Position numbers and translations under genes: made by a program
In this document: piece by piece, positions 43,355-55,115 of the stretch
How the letters are laid out: each line of letters begins with the position of its first letter
Position numbering within the stretch: the stretch's first letter is position 1
Origin: Bipolaris cookei
Lineage: Eukaryota > Ascomycota > Dothideomycetes > Pleosporales > Pleosporaceae
Assembly (NCBI GenBank): GCA_002286855.1
Contig: NRSV01000103.1
Span: forward strand, 1 to 64,000
Direction of reading: 5' to 3'
DNA: 64,000 bases
Notes under the pieces: model-generated
Database searches by the model: none
What the model saw: the letters and a program-made list of their open reading frames with translations, nothing else
Told to the model about the DNA's origin: nothing

Positions 43355-44977
43355 TCACAGCAAGTACTGAAAGTAGATGTTCTCCCTGTCCGTCATGTCT
43401 TGTAGGCCGTTCTCACCGTGCACATCAGCGTCAGTTGCTTGTTGGTGTCCGCTCATTGAATAATCGACAGGATTCCTCGGAAGACCAGCTGCCTCGCGCT
43501 CATCACACTTCTTCTTCTGCATCCATGTGATGACAAAAATCTGCAGAACTACGACGCCGAAGAGGATGCACCAGATCGCGAGAATACCTTTGAGAGCATT
43601 GTGCTAGATGATTGTCAATAAAGTGCTACTCATATGTATGACATATGGCTGACTTACGTATTGTGGAGCGAACTTGCTATCAAAAATGTATGGGGTAATG
43701 ATGTTACCAATGGCGTTTCCAGCGTTGAAAGACGTATAATAGACGGCCTTCTTGGTTTGTCCGGCACAGTTCGCTCCCATCCAGGAAATGAGCAAAGGAT
43801 TGATGGCATAAACAAATGCAATCAGATAGTATCCAACGAGGAGTCCTGCTTTGTTGGACTTATCTTTTGGAAGAGCAACAAGTAGAGAGACGCCGACAAT
43901 GACAATAGTAACAAGTATAAGCAGGAATGGAGATTTACGCTTGAAACGGTATGCCAGCCATGATGCTAGAAGAATAGAAACAAACTGAAGTGCTCCAAAC
44001 GGCATGTTGAGCAGAACAGCTTCGTTGGGCGTGAAACCAGCCAGGTTTTGGAGAATAATGGCACCAAAGACGGATGAGACGGCAGCACCGGCGTTGACAG
44101 AAATAACCATAATTATGTACAGCCAGTATTTCGGCTCCATCCAGGCCTCAAAGACGTGGGACCAGTTGAACTTGTGCGAGATGATACCCTGTTGGTTTGC
44201 TTTGAGTCGTTCAATAGCCTTCAGGCGATCTTCGGGCGAGAGGAAACGGGCTTCTCCAGGGCTGTCGTGAGCCCACCAGTAAGTGATCAAGCCGACGGAA
44301 ATAGTCAACAGCCCAAAGAAAATATAGACGATCTGATAGCGGTATAGATGATGAGAATGGATGCGGCCAAACCCATAGACAATAGGAGCACTGATCAGCG
44401 TGCTAAGTCCATAACAGCTATACCAGCATGCAACCCGGAAAGGCTGCTCGGAACGCCTGTAAAAGGCGATTGTGATCATCGAGAAGAGAGGAATGACTGC
44501 CGCTTCGAATGCGCCGAGGAAGAATCGAGATGCCATGAGTCCACCGTAGTTCTTTGATGCTCCAAGACCACCAGCGACTGAGATGCCCCAGCATACAATG
44601 ATCACTGGCAAGACATGCCGGTATCGAAGCTTGACTAGGATCCATGCTGCCAAAGGTTGCACACCGAGTTGTGCGTAGTAACCAATATTTCCAATGTTGG
44701 AGTAATCGTTTCCCTTGAGATGCGCGTCAGTCTTCAGTCCATAAACAGCTGTCAAACCAATGATTCCCTTGTCGGCAGACTGGAGGAAGTAAACCATGCA
44801 AAGGAGAGATAGCATCCAGATATCTGTCTTCCGCAAGATGCGCTTGTTGTCTTCGTCGGTGCAAACAACAGTTTCCCCAAGTGCTTGGGCCTTGCCTTCC
44901 TCGTAAGCAACGATACAGTCCATGGAAACTTCGGAGGTACAACCGGTGGCCTCTGACTTCTCAATAGCGGAAGCCAT
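43355..44977 (-). CDS. MFS anion:cation symporter, allantoate permease (Dal5) family
   Basis: Two exons (44977-43658, 43603-43355), 522 residues. Twelve TM segments are visible. Family marks include KTDIWMLSLLCMVYFLQSADKGIIG in TM1 (split at the LCM/VYF), GNIGYYAQLGVQPLAAW, SRFFLGAFEAAVIPLFSM, and the ER/DR charged loop FLSPEDRLKAIERLKANQQG before the second half. Dal5-type carriers take up allantoate, ureidosuccinate, dipeptides or vitamins by proton symport at the plasma membrane. Substrate is unknown here. A GTAAGT-bounded stretch upstream (about 45080 down to 44980) suggests a 5' untranslated intron. The neighbours are a CHK-like kinase downstream and a cyclase-family hydrolase upstream, divergently transcribed. 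Confidence 0.9.
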
Positions 44978-46146
44978 GGCGCTAGAACGAATTTTAGAAA
45001 GAATTGAAGAAGTAAAGTAAGGTGGAGATGGATTAAATCTGGGGTTATCGGTGTGGGGTAGTCGATTTATGTCTATCGACTTACCAGCACAGACCTTGTT
45101 GACACGGAAGAACGGCGAGACGGGCAGAAGTTTTCCCTCCAACAAGTCAGTTGGCTAGGATCTAGGTCTATTAAGTTTGTCAGATCCGCTAGGGGTAGAA
45201 ATACGGCGCTAGTAACATGGCCAATGATGGTGCTATCAGATACCAACACCGACCGGCTAAATCAATAATGGACTAGGTGTATTCGTGATCCATGGGGGAA
45301 TCTGCGGATGAGGCCGGATCTCTAAGAAACGAGAACGGGCTTGTTCCTTGACGGGACCGAAATGATAATGTCAATGCTACGTGCGATGGACGCATGGTGC
45401 AAGCGACCAGGACGATAGCAGGCGATGGAGTAGTGGCCGGCAAGTGTACTTAGAGTTTCGCGACGATGGCTTATGAGCGGGTACGTTCTGACAGGTGAGA
45501 TGACTAGTGCTACCTGCCGACCCGTCCAGTCGCACCGACAAATGATAGCGAAGATGCGATTACTATTCATCCCCTGCGAGTAATACTACCTGTCTATTAA
45601 TACTGCAGTACCCACAGTTCGCGTTCTTAGGTTCTTAAACCAACGCCCGACTTGTTGATGTCAAAAACAAGACTACTATCCGCGTACAAGAATCTCTTGA
45701 CTGCAATAAGCTTTTTGCCAAGGATGCACACGGGACGAAATGGACACACGTGCTTGGAGTAATTAACCAGCCGTGCCGCTTACGCCACTAATCTCTAATT
45801 CTCCGCTGCAATGACAAAATCATCTCCCAATCCCGGACCTATCTCCATCATGGGCAGCGATGACACGTTGAAGCTAAAGAACATAGATCTGGAGCTGGAA
45901 GAGTAAGAAGAGATGTCTTTCGATGGCTTTCTCTTAACGAGAAGAGTGGGTTCACAATAGCCGATGGATACGGACGGCACAGAAGCCTCGGCGCAAACCC
46001 ACCGAGCGCAGAAATAATGCGGGGTAAATATCGTGACGTACGGGGTCGTTGCAAGTATTTCTGCATATAGTGGAAAGAGTCTTTGTGCTACAGACTTAAG
46101 AAATTGGAATATTGTACGACAAAAGACTGTTGGTGCGTCAGCAAAC
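44978..46146. promoter_or_regulatory. Divergent promoter region, Dal5-like transporter and cyclase gene
   Basis: About 1.17 kb between outward-facing starts. The 45.0-45.1 kb part probably contains a 5' UTR intron of the transporter. No binding site is claimed. The open frame at 46033 lies in frame with the cyclase but its extra codons look non-coding. Confidence 0.4.
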
Positions 46147-47528
46147 ATGATGGATCCCAAGAACACCGCGAACCAGCGCCTGACGCAGATCAAAGATTTC
46201 TTAATGATGAACAAATCTGCCACGAACATCCCGTGGGATCCGGATAGCACCGAGTTTCCCACGCGAAAGGAACTTCTAGAGATTCCTGGTGCCCCTAAAG
46301 GAGCCGCTTGGGTCTGGGGCGACGACGACTACGTATAGTAGCTTCCGCCTTCAATATAACGCCACCACACTGATCCGCGACAGATTGGACGCTTGAACCT
46401 TCTTACACCGACCCGCGTAGCTGGAGCAGCTAAAGAGATCAAATCTGGAGAGATAGTGCCTGTGAAGTAAAGGCCACCTAGCACACCCTACTGGATCCAC
46501 ATTGATGAAAACAGCCTGCCTCTCAACGTGCCCAATGTACCGGCATTCGGCCGTGAACCCTTCAAGCATGAAGTCAAGACTCTAGTCGAAGGAATTGCCT
46601 ATGATGATTTGTACCACATGAACACTCAAAGTGGCACACAATGGGACGGCTTTCGCCATTTCGCCCACATAGCAAGCGGCTCCTTTTATAATGGCGTCCG
46701 TTTCCTTATTCCTTTCTCGTATCAATCCCAACTAACAATCACCTCAGACAAAAGGTAGCGACATCGCCGGCCCGCTCGCCAACGACAAATGCTCGATTCA
46801 TCACTGGGCTAGCCACGGCATCGCCGGCCGCGGCGTCCTCCTCGACTACAGAGGCTACGCCCACAAAAAAGGAATCGCTTACGACCCCTACGATTACTAC
46901 CCTATATCCTTCGAAGACCTCTACCACTGCGGTAAAGACCAGGGCATCGATATCCGACCCGCAGCTCAAGGCGGCGACATCAAGCTCGGAGACATGCTTT
47001 TCGTCCGGAGCGGCTGGAAAGAAGCATATGATGGTAAGAGTGATGAAGATCGAGCTAAAGCTGCGGTGCCCCATGATGCCGGAAAAGAAGGGGGCGATGG
47101 GCACCGGTTTGCGGGGTTGAGCCAAGAGGAGAAGATCTTGGATTGGCTCCATGATTGCTATTTTGCGACTGTTGCGGGTGATGCACCAGCTTTTGAAGCG
47201 TGGCCCACGCATGAAGGTATGGTTGAGATCTACATAGTTCTTGGCTAGGCCGAGGGGTGCCTTTTTGTATATCGGGAGTTAACGGGGTGCAGAGTACTAT
47301 CTTCATGAGTACATACTTGCGCTTTGGGGTATGCCACTAGGCGAGATGCTAGATCTGGAGAAATTGGCGCAGATGTGTCGGGAGAAGGGGAGATGGTTTT
47401 TCTTCTTCTCTTCCGCACCCGCGAACTGTCCTGGTATATTGTATTTCGTATCGCTTTAATTGCTTCTTCTTATTAACCGTTCTACAGGTGGAGTCAGCTC
47501 TCATGTTAATGGTACGGCAATCTTTTGA
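46147..47528 (+). CDS. Cyclase-family (kynurenine-formamidase-like) metal hydrolase
   Basis: Six exons (46147-46332, 46384-46466, 46515-46695, 46748-47216, 47293-47433, 47488-47528), 366 residues, all junctions in frame. Junctions restore DDDYIGRLNLLTPTRV, EIVPVNLPLNVP, FYNGTKGSDIAGP, WPTHEEYYLHEY and ANCPGGVSSHVNG, all conserved in the large fungal form of the Cyclase (PF04199) family. The usual metal motif H-x-G-T-H-x-D-x-x-x-H appears as QSGTQWDGFRH, with both His of the first half replaced by Gln, which is common in these fungal proteins as far as I recall. It probably opens or forms a small ring or amide; the substrate is unknown. Two adjacent ATGs open the gene and the first is used. 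Confidence 0.88.
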
Positions 47529-48791
47529 GGAGAGGAAATTCGGATATAAATTATGTACTACATATTATTGGTTTCTGGTTAGTTCCAGCTTCATCTCATG
47601 TACAAACAGATTGTTGATTGTTTCTTTGTTCGTGCACCCATATTTGGTGCACTTATCTCATTCATTCATTCTTAATTTAACACATGCCAGTATATAAACT
47701 CTGACACGAAAGCATCAGGAATTAGATACAATGGCACTGGTGAGGAAGGTGACTATGTTGCGTCGAAAAAACCGCATTTGGTAACTCTTGAAAACATCCT
47801 TCGCATTAAAAAATTCAAAGAGGGAGATTATTGTAAGATAATTCTTGCTTTATAAAAGTAGTCTAACGTCTATCCCTGCGTAGCGCGACACCCTACGTGA
47901 TGAGACGCCAGGAAAACTACCTAGCGTAACAAACTTCACAACAGGTTAGAAAATTAGATATTCTCGGAATCGAAGCCTTTAGCTGTGACTTCTAGTTTCT
48001 TCTAACATCTTTGATAAATAGATTTTGCTTGCCGAGTTATACGACAACTTAGTATAAGCATTACGCGATCGCCTCGCTTTAGCTAGCAGTAGTTGTTTCA
48101 AAAGCTCGTGCACCTGATCGAAAAGTCCGACAACTTACAGCTTGTTATACCATCGTCCTATCCCGAGATCTGTGCTAGTGTTTTATGACGTTGGCACGCT
48201 TCTGTGCCGACTCTAAATCCGCTTACTAGAATGGATAGATAGGGACGACTTGAGCATGCTGCTTAAAGTAGCCTAGCTGTAATCTATTGGTGGCTAAGCC
48301 TTAGAGCTTATTCGACGCATGACTAGAATGCCTGCTTTCCAGTACAGGTCTTGAAGACCGCTCCTATTGAACAGTCATGTATTTTGATCACACGCATATA
48401 ATGCATATTATTCTACTTTGGATTCTACATACTAAGGCGACATTGCAGTGCTAGCCTCATCTCCTTATGTAGCGAAGGACCACTGCGTCACGAAAGAGAC
48501 AACAGGTACCGGGATATTGCAGCAACGTTAATATTTTTTAACAATGTCGTTGCTATTAAAAGGCCTAAAGATAATATAGAAGTCGTAACTGAAGTAGCTT
48601 GCTGTATCTTGATTTTCATGTCATAGCATGATATCTAAAGGCAATTGGCCCATGCCTCTGTTTTAAGGTGCTCTGTATACTCCAACAGTGTCCGATCCTG
48701 TGTCACTATATCTACCGTTTCACAGCAATGTGTCAGCCAAGCATTGACTGATACTGGTCCAAGGGCTCCTATCATTTTCCCAATATACCGT
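47529..48791. other. AT-rich intergenic region, possibly a decayed repeat
   Basis: About 1.26 kb with no open frame of note and a TA-rich texture from about 47.7 to 48.6 kb. It may be the remains of a repeat degraded by C-to-T mutation, but I recognise no element. Confidence 0.35.
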
Positions 48792-50569
48792 CTACAGATC
48801 CTTGTTGAGATACTCAACAGGCCCAACATACACCTTGCGCCCCTTGACAGCAAAGTAAATGAATGAAAAGATGACGACGATGCCGTAGATCAAGATATTC
48901 CAGTTCATGAGCGCAGCCGTTGGGCGAGGGAAAGTAGGAAAGAAGACAAACACAAGCGCGATACACAGATACACGACAGATATGCCATTTACCCAGATAC
49001 CGGCGCGTCCGAGAGAGAATTTGCACGGAATCAGCGGCTCGCCGTTCCACCTCTTGATGAACATGCACGAAATGCTAATAATGTAGGATGATAGCAGCGC
49101 ACATGTGCCGAGCGAGGCAATGGAGTTGAAGGCAACAGAGCTGCCAATGTTGATGAGGGAAAGAAGACAGGCGATGAGAAAGGACATGAGGACACTGTTG
49201 AGAGGAATGTCCCATCCGGGTTGGATGCGGGAGAAGAAAGCGCTAAAGGGAACACCATTGTCGCGGGCAAAAGCGAAGAGCTGGCGCGAGCACGTAGCGA
49301 CGTTGTTGACGCAGCCAAAGACGGCCATGATAGTGGTAATGGATGCGAGGACGGTGGCGCCTGGGACTGATTTGGTTGCATTGAACAGAACCTGGATATG
49401 GGGTTGGCCGGTTGGCGTGCTGATAACCGTGCTCACGTCACCGAGGCAGAAGCAAAAGGTGATGAGCATGAGGAAACCGAGGATGCTGTTTACAACTGCT
49501 GTGGCAATCATAGCGCGAGGCAGCGTGTAGGAAGCGTCCTTTAGCTCCTCGGACATATGTGTTGCCGCATCTGCACCCAGCAGGGCGAAGATGGGTGTCA
49601 ATTGACCAATCAGTACGGATAGTCCTATATTACCCCATCCTGCATTATCCTGAAAGCCACCGAATACTTCTTTGGCCGAGCTACGTGGTCCCAATACCCA
49701 CATTGTGATGAAGACGGCAAAGAAACCGAAGATGTGGAGGATTAAGACGATGCCTTCGACAAGGGGTAGCTTGCGGGCTAGTAGCGTGTTGAAGATGATG
49801 GAGAATGTGGCAACAGCCATTACGAGTAAAGTGCCATGCCATCTTTCTGGAACGTAGTCGGGGTTGTTGAGAATCACGAGGCCCTGGATCTGGCCACCGG
49901 CTAGGTAGGCAATGGACGCGATACCTGTTTGCCAACCCAATACACAGAGCCAGCCGACAACATAACTGAGGAACTTCTGGTGTTTTCGTGGAGCGAATTC
50001 CGAGACCCAGTGGTATTGACCGCCAGAGGTAGGTGCCCTTTGCGCATGTCAGTGACTGTAACAGTAACCGTGGTGGCCTATTCTCATGCACTGTCCTTTT
50101 CTCTTTTGTAGAACCAAATCTACGCAGGGACTGTGCAACAGTGTGTTTGCATTGCTTGCACAAGAACCAGTAAACGGGCACCTCACTTACATTGAAGCCA
50201 TCTCAGCCATGGACACAATCACAAATCCCATGCATATTGCTGTGATGAGGAACATTACGATGGCGCCACCGGTGCCACCATTGGTTAGGGGAATGATCAG
50301 AGTACTGGAAAATGTTAGACCACACAAAGCCAATTGTATGAATCCCCTACATACGTCAAGACGGTCTCCCATGTTGCCATGAGAACCATGGAGTATCCGA
50401 AGATGGACACGAAGCGGAAGTTTCGTCGCAGTTCCTGCTGCTTTCCCATCCGGTACATGTCTTTCTGGTCGCCAACAGTACCCTTCTTCTCTGAAATGAC
50501 ACCTTCATGCTGAAGTTCGCTGTTGGAGGGGGACGAGACTACTGCCTCAGCAGCCTTTGATTCCGACAT
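48792..50569 (-). CDS. APC-superfamily amine permease (choline / GABA / polyamine type)
   Basis: Three exons (50569-50355, 50304-50191, 50037-48792), 524 residues. Splicing restores WETVLTTLIIPLTNGG and SMAEMASMAPTSGGQYHWVS, both typical of the fungal ACT family (Hnm1 choline, Uga4 GABA, Tpo5 polyamine transporters). Further marks are EFAPRKHQKFLSYVVGWL, the consensus LGADAATHMSEELKDASYTLPRAM after TM6 (broken here by the text limit), and RQLFAFARDNGVPFSAFFSRI. About twelve TM segments. It likely imports choline, GABA or related amines at the plasma membrane. The exact substrate is not readable. Confidence 0.9.
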
Positions 50570-51714
50570 GATTGACCAAAAGCGAGCACAAAATAAAACG
50601 AATGTAAAGACTCAAAGAGTAGGTACTGTGCAGGATTGTAAGGCGTACCGGCTGTGGCGTGGCTAAGAGTCGAATAAAATCCCCCAAGGAATACAATCTC
50701 GCCAAATCCTTAGCAACAATGAAGAGATATTAATCGTATGATTAAAAATTGCGTAAACCACATTTCCATGTCTCTGTTGCAAACGCGCATAACACCCCAT
50801 TTATGACCGGCTATTTCCCATACATGCGCTTGCTTTTCGGCCCTTCCGCGTTTAGGTAGGTCGCCTACCAGGACGACATGTCAAACCATCATGTTCGAGC
50901 CGCGTTAGCGAAGGGTCCAGGTCGCGTTGGACTGCTGCACATGCTGGGATGCAACAACGGACGATCAATGCACAGAAAATCTACAAACGAGTGGATCATG
51001 TCTCCCTCGGGTCATCAGACCGTTGTGCAGGTAGGATTTCTGATTCGCCCGTTTGTCCCAAGTCGCCCGCCGTGCCGCAAGTCCAACCGGTCATGGATGC
51101 CGTGAAGGTACAAAGGGCCGAGCAAAGAGGATTCTGCAGGATCTAGCGTGCTGTACCACTTCGTACGGAATGAGCATGGATACTGTTAAGTAAAGGGTTC
51201 GGCAGGGGTGCGGGCCGGGGCGAGCGGTTAGAGCCACTCTCGTTCCTCGATGCAACGTCCGTCCTCCCCCCACAAACCCATGTCCTGTCTGTGTGTCGAC
51301 AGAGCCGCGGGTTCTTGGCCTCGCGCGGCACACCATCAGAACATGAGGAAGACAAAATCAGAGAGAGATTTATTAGGGCAAAGTCCCGAAGGCTGGCTCC
51401 CGTCTCGTATTTGCCGTGCCTGTTGCATGATACGAGATATATTGCGCGCCGGCTGAATTCTAGCGATCTACTTGCTGACGCACATGTCCCATGTACATGT
51501 TGTCTTCTGCCGCAGCAACACCCATGATGTGAGGCTGGTAACTGTGACGCAGAAGCGACTGAAGGATCAGAGCGCTGTGCAACGGACCTTATGTAACAAG
51601 AAGATAGTGCTCATGTGTCGCCGGTACTCCCTTTCTTCTACACACGTGGTCACTCTGTGATTCCGAAGAACTCGATTAGCGGGGGCTTCCCGCATTCTAT
51701 CTTTTTTTTTCACT
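50570..51714. other. Intergenic, divergent between permease and receptor genes
   Basis: 1.14 kb between outward-facing genes. Presumably holds both promoters. Short overlapping open frames without domains. Nothing else recognised. Confidence 0.4.
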
Positions 51715-53064
51715 ATGGCAGCGGTAACAGTTCTACCTGTAGATCGCAGTTATCGGTGGGCTCACATTACAGACGACGATCAAAGCGGGGTGTTGTACAT
51801 TGTCACGTTTCTCTCATTCACATATACCAGCCTTACGTTTCTGACGCGCATATTCATCAAATGGCGCATGTTGGGAATGGACGATGCGGCTATGCTGCTT
51901 GCACAGGTAAGCTTGGGGTTTTCGCGTGTAAACCTTATGTGGAACTGACACAGATTTTAGGTGGCGGACTTGGTTCAGTTTTTACTGCTACTCCTATCGT
52001 TGTCGGCAGGATTGGCAAGGTCTTTTGAAACCTTAACCGATGAGCAGTATGCGCGCATGGCCTGGGTAAATAATATCTTTGTTGATTCGCATGTTAAATT
52101 GAAACTATGTCTAATACGGTTTGGACAGGCATATTCCAGCAATCAAGTAGTCGTCTACATCTGTCTCGGCTTCTCCAAGCTCTCCACCATCCTCCTCGTC
52201 CAGCGCCTCTTCACGAGAGAAATGCGAAATGCTTGGAAGACCTGCGTCTTCATCACTGGTGTCATCGTCATCTGGACCATCGCCTCTGCATTCCTCGTCT
52301 CGGTCGGTTGTCCCGCTGACGCTCTATCGCCGCGAGCCTCTCCCCAGATATGCGATGGACTCGAAACTCGCTATCTGTTCGTCACTGCCACAGACGCCCT
52401 AACCGACTTTGTCCTCGCCTTCACCCCTACCTACCTCATCCGCAACCTCCAAATGTCCATGTCATTTAAGCTACAAGTCCTCGGCATCTTCGGGCTACGC
52501 CTACCTCTGCTTCTACTCACCAGCCTCTTCTTCCTGTCTTGGCGAAAGGCACTGCATAGCATGAATCCTGGCGTAGAGCGTGTAGGTGCATTAGAGCTCC
52601 AGCAATGTCAAGTCTGCGCCTCGCTTCTCACCGGCACCATTCCCTGTCTGAAATCCTTCATCCAGAGCTTCGACACGGGAAGCGGTGTCAAACCAGGGTT
52701 TGGCTACACTTCCAAGTCATCAGGGAGGTACGGCTACGACTTCACTATCTGCCACAGTGCGTCGCAGTCAGCGCGGCACGAAGTGTATGACATGTCAGTA
52801 TTGATGACGAGCCGAACTGGGGGCTCTATATCTCCAGAGTCGAGGCACGAAGGCGAGGGCATAGTACGAACCGAAGAACGGTTATCAATAGTAGAGGAAG
52901 ACGCAATCACGGGTATCAAGAGCGTAGATCTGGAGCGGCGCTCCAGCCAACGAAGCACAGAACAATTGTTCATCAGAAAAGACGTCGAGTGGACGGTGAA
53001 AAATGAGCCTGTTCGCAACGATGTAGCAGCCTATCTGCCTGGAAAACTTCGCTTGCCAAAGTAA
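51715..53064 (+). CDS. Rhodopsin-domain (PTH11/SAT4-like) seven-TM membrane protein
   Basis: Three exons as I read it (51715-51906, 51961-52065, 52129-53064), 410 residues. The core is the fungal rhodopsin-like domain: TRIFIKWRMLGMDDAAMLLAQ at the end of TM2 (split), then the SFETLTDEQYARMAW loop, AYSSNQVVVYICLGFSKLS in TM3, and the TM4-TM7 helices with VGCPADA and TPTYLIRNLQMS. A polar cytosolic tail of about 110 residues with Ser/Arg/Glu patches follows. The second intron is exactly 63 nt with no stop codon, so retention would add 21 residues without frame loss. The family includes Pth11-type surface sensors and many of unknown role. No CFEM domain is present. Confidence 0.85.
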
Positions 53065-53584
53065 ACATGCCGATAATATAATGGTAGTGTAGACTAATAG
53101 ACTTCAACTCAGCATACCTTGTTATGACACTGACACGTGAACTACTGATGAGGTATAGCTCCTTGGCTGATATCCTGAACTTAGCCCAGCTATTACTCGC
53201 AGCTCCACCAGATCCACGATTATACTCTTAGTGTCTTTACCACCTCTTTGTTTCCGCTTTTTTCCTTGGTTCCAGTATTGTATCCTAGCATACTCACCCT
53301 TTCTCACACAAACGCGAACTCACGCATTTTCAAGCACACAAAGCACCAAGAAAGAACGAAACAGATATTGTCGAAACCTTGAATTCAAACCTTCATTTTC
53401 ACCTATACACCGCCGAACAAAGCCTCTTAAAAAGCCAGACTAAAACGAGTGTTAAAAACCGAGTACTTACCCCTTCTCTCTTTCTAAACTACCCAAAAAT
53501 CCAAAAACAAAAAAAAGTGAGCGGCTAAGTTAGTATCCTTCCCTTGCTGTTATCTTCTTACTCCTAGCTTGTAGTTTAGAAAAC
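53065..53584. other. Convergent 3' intergenic region
   Basis: 520 bp between the 3' ends of the receptor gene and the small secreted protein gene. A/C-rich around 53.3-53.5 kb. No gene seen. Confidence 0.45.
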
Positions 53585-53944
53585 TTAAGTCTGGCCAATA
53601 GTATACCCCCCTGGGCAATGCACCAAATTGTCAATCAGCTTGTTCTGGGCCTCTGCATTCTTGGATCCGTTTTCGTTCTGCAGCGTAAAAGGCTGCCCAT
53701 TGTCGCAGTTGACAATGCGATAGTGGAAACCGTTTGAGGCGACGAAGCGGCCGCCGTCCCAGTCGCAGGGGCTGCCATGGCCCATGTAGGTGTAAGCGCA
53801 GGGGTCTTGACCGTCGATCCAGACAGCGGTGTCTTTGTGGTGGTCGTTGGCGTAGTCGGCGTGGCCGAGGATGATGGTTGCCGAGGAGAGGGGGGAGAGG
53901 AGGGGGGAGAGGAGGGTGGAGAGGACGACGGTAGAGAAGTGCAT
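53585..53944 (-). CDS. Small secreted cysteine-containing protein
   Basis: Intronless, 119 residues. The first 20-22 residues (MHFSTVVLSTLLSPLLSPLS) form a signal peptide, and the mature part of about 97 residues holds four Cys (DPCAY, SPCDW, VNCDN, VHCPG), enough for two disulfides. It is rich in Asp, Asn, Gly and His, with no TM segment and no recognised domain. A TATA-type box lies about 105 bp upstream. Size, secretion and Cys content fit a candidate effector or extracellular protein, but no function can be assigned. Both flanking genes face it from the other direction or are unrelated. Confidence 0.75.
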   Translation of the reverse strand: MHFSTVVLSTLLSPLLSPLSSATIILGHADYANDHHKDTAVWIDGQDPCAYTYMGHGSPCDWDGGRFVASNGFHYRIVNCDNGQPFTLQNENGSKNAEAQNKLIDNLVHCPGGYTIGQT

Positions 53945-54048
53945 GGTGAAAGACTGGATTGGGTTTTTTGGTGGTAGAAGATTGAAAGTGAGGAGATGGT
54001 GTTTGTGTCTTGTGTGACGATTCTTTTTGTTGTGTCTCTTTACTCGAG

Positions 54049-54058
54049 TTTATATAAA
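54049..54058 (-). promoter_or_regulatory. Possible TATA box of the small secreted protein gene
   Basis: Palindromic TTTATATAAA about 105 bp before the start codon at 53944. A well-formed TATA element is plausible for an inducible gene. Position is the only support. Confidence 0.4.
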
Positions 54059-54413
54059 CTTCGAAGTTCTCATGATGGCGCCAGCATAGGCATTTGCATC
54101 ACACATTTCTCTATTCAGAAGGCGCATCTGATAACTTACCATAACGAAAAACGAAGAGGCAATCCATATCGCGAACCATTGTACCGGTGTTTGTTGTTCT
54201 TTCCCTTTACACTATCACACGACGAATGCGGAACGTAAGCGCACTACCAGATCAGATTCGGCCGCCGCTTACTGTCGCTCTGTTGCTTACAACACCATTT
54301 TCTATTTCCATCTCTCCTATTGCACAGGCAATAAACCAGGAAAGAACCCCCCATCGTAAACCCACAAAAAACCCCCATCAAAATCCAAACGGCAACTTCA
54401 CAAAACAGTGCAC
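54059..54413. other. Intergenic upstream of the secreted protein gene
   Basis: Short spacer between two minus-strand genes, C/A-rich near the GNAT gene end. Nothing else seen. Confidence 0.4.
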
Positions 54414-55115
54414 TCACCCCTTCTTCCCCCACATAAACAAAATATCACCCCCCCTAACCTTATCCTCCTGAAGTGGATTCCCCACTCCCTCACTCGCATT
54501 CCCCACCACGGCATCGAACCCGCAGCGCAGATAAAACCCATCCGACCCCTCGCTCGAAATAACACTCGCAGCGACCCCTTCTTCGCGCGCGCGCTCAAGC
54601 CCCCATTCTATAAGCAGCCGCCCGTATCCACGGCCTGCGTAAGCGGGGTCTACGGCGCAGAGGGAGAGGAACCAGTTTTCTGAATGGGGACCCGACCAGT
54701 AGTGTTGGGTGTATTTTGCTGAGGTGGCGAGAAGGTCCTTTTTGGTGGGGTCTGCGGCGCGGTTTTCGCGAGGGGAGATGGGTGGGAGGAGAGGGGTTAG
54801 GTTAATGTGTTGATGTATTATTTCCTGGGCTTTTGCGTCGTTGCCTTGGCGCTGCCATATTGCCATGCTGACTACTTCTTCTTTGCCTTGTTGAGGCTCT
54901 TGGGGATTGTTGGGACGCACGACGACGAGGACTCTATTGCGCGGCGATGCCCAGTCGCGGCGGAGGGTTTCTCGCCAGTAGATTTGCAAGTCGTCAGGAT
55001 ACTGGTCTCTATGCGGGTGCATGACTCGACCAAACAGGTCCTCGTTGTAAAAGGCGCGTGCGCATATCGAGACTATGGCTGGCTCGTCTGAAGGCTGGGC
55101 GGGACGGAGATACAT
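54414..55115 (-). CDS. GNAT-family N-acetyltransferase
   Basis: Intronless, 233 residues. Starts MYLRPAQPSDEPAIVSICARAFYND-like (RPAQPSDEPAI, then CARAFYNEDLFG), the usual fungal GNAT N-terminus with an insertion between the halves. The acetyl-CoA loop is seen as LSLCAVDPAYAGRGYGRLLIEWG (V-x-P-x-x-x-x-G-x-G), followed by AREEGVAASVISSEGSDGFYLRCGF. Cytosolic. The acceptor may be a small amine, amino acid or protein and cannot be told from sequence. Comparable proteins are common near accessory genes in ascomycetes. Confidence 0.88.
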   Translation of the reverse strand: MYLRPAQPSDEPAIVSICARAFYNEDLFGRVMHPHRDQYPDDLQIYWRETLRRDWASPRNRVLVVVRPNNPQEPQQGKEEVVSMAIWQRQGNDAKAQEIIHQHINLTPLLPPISPRENRAADPTKKDLLATSAKYTQHYWSGPHSENWFLSLCAVDPAYAGRGYGRLLIEWGLERAREEGVAASVISSEGSDGFYLRCGFDAVVGNASEGVGNPLQEDKVRGGDILFMWGKKG

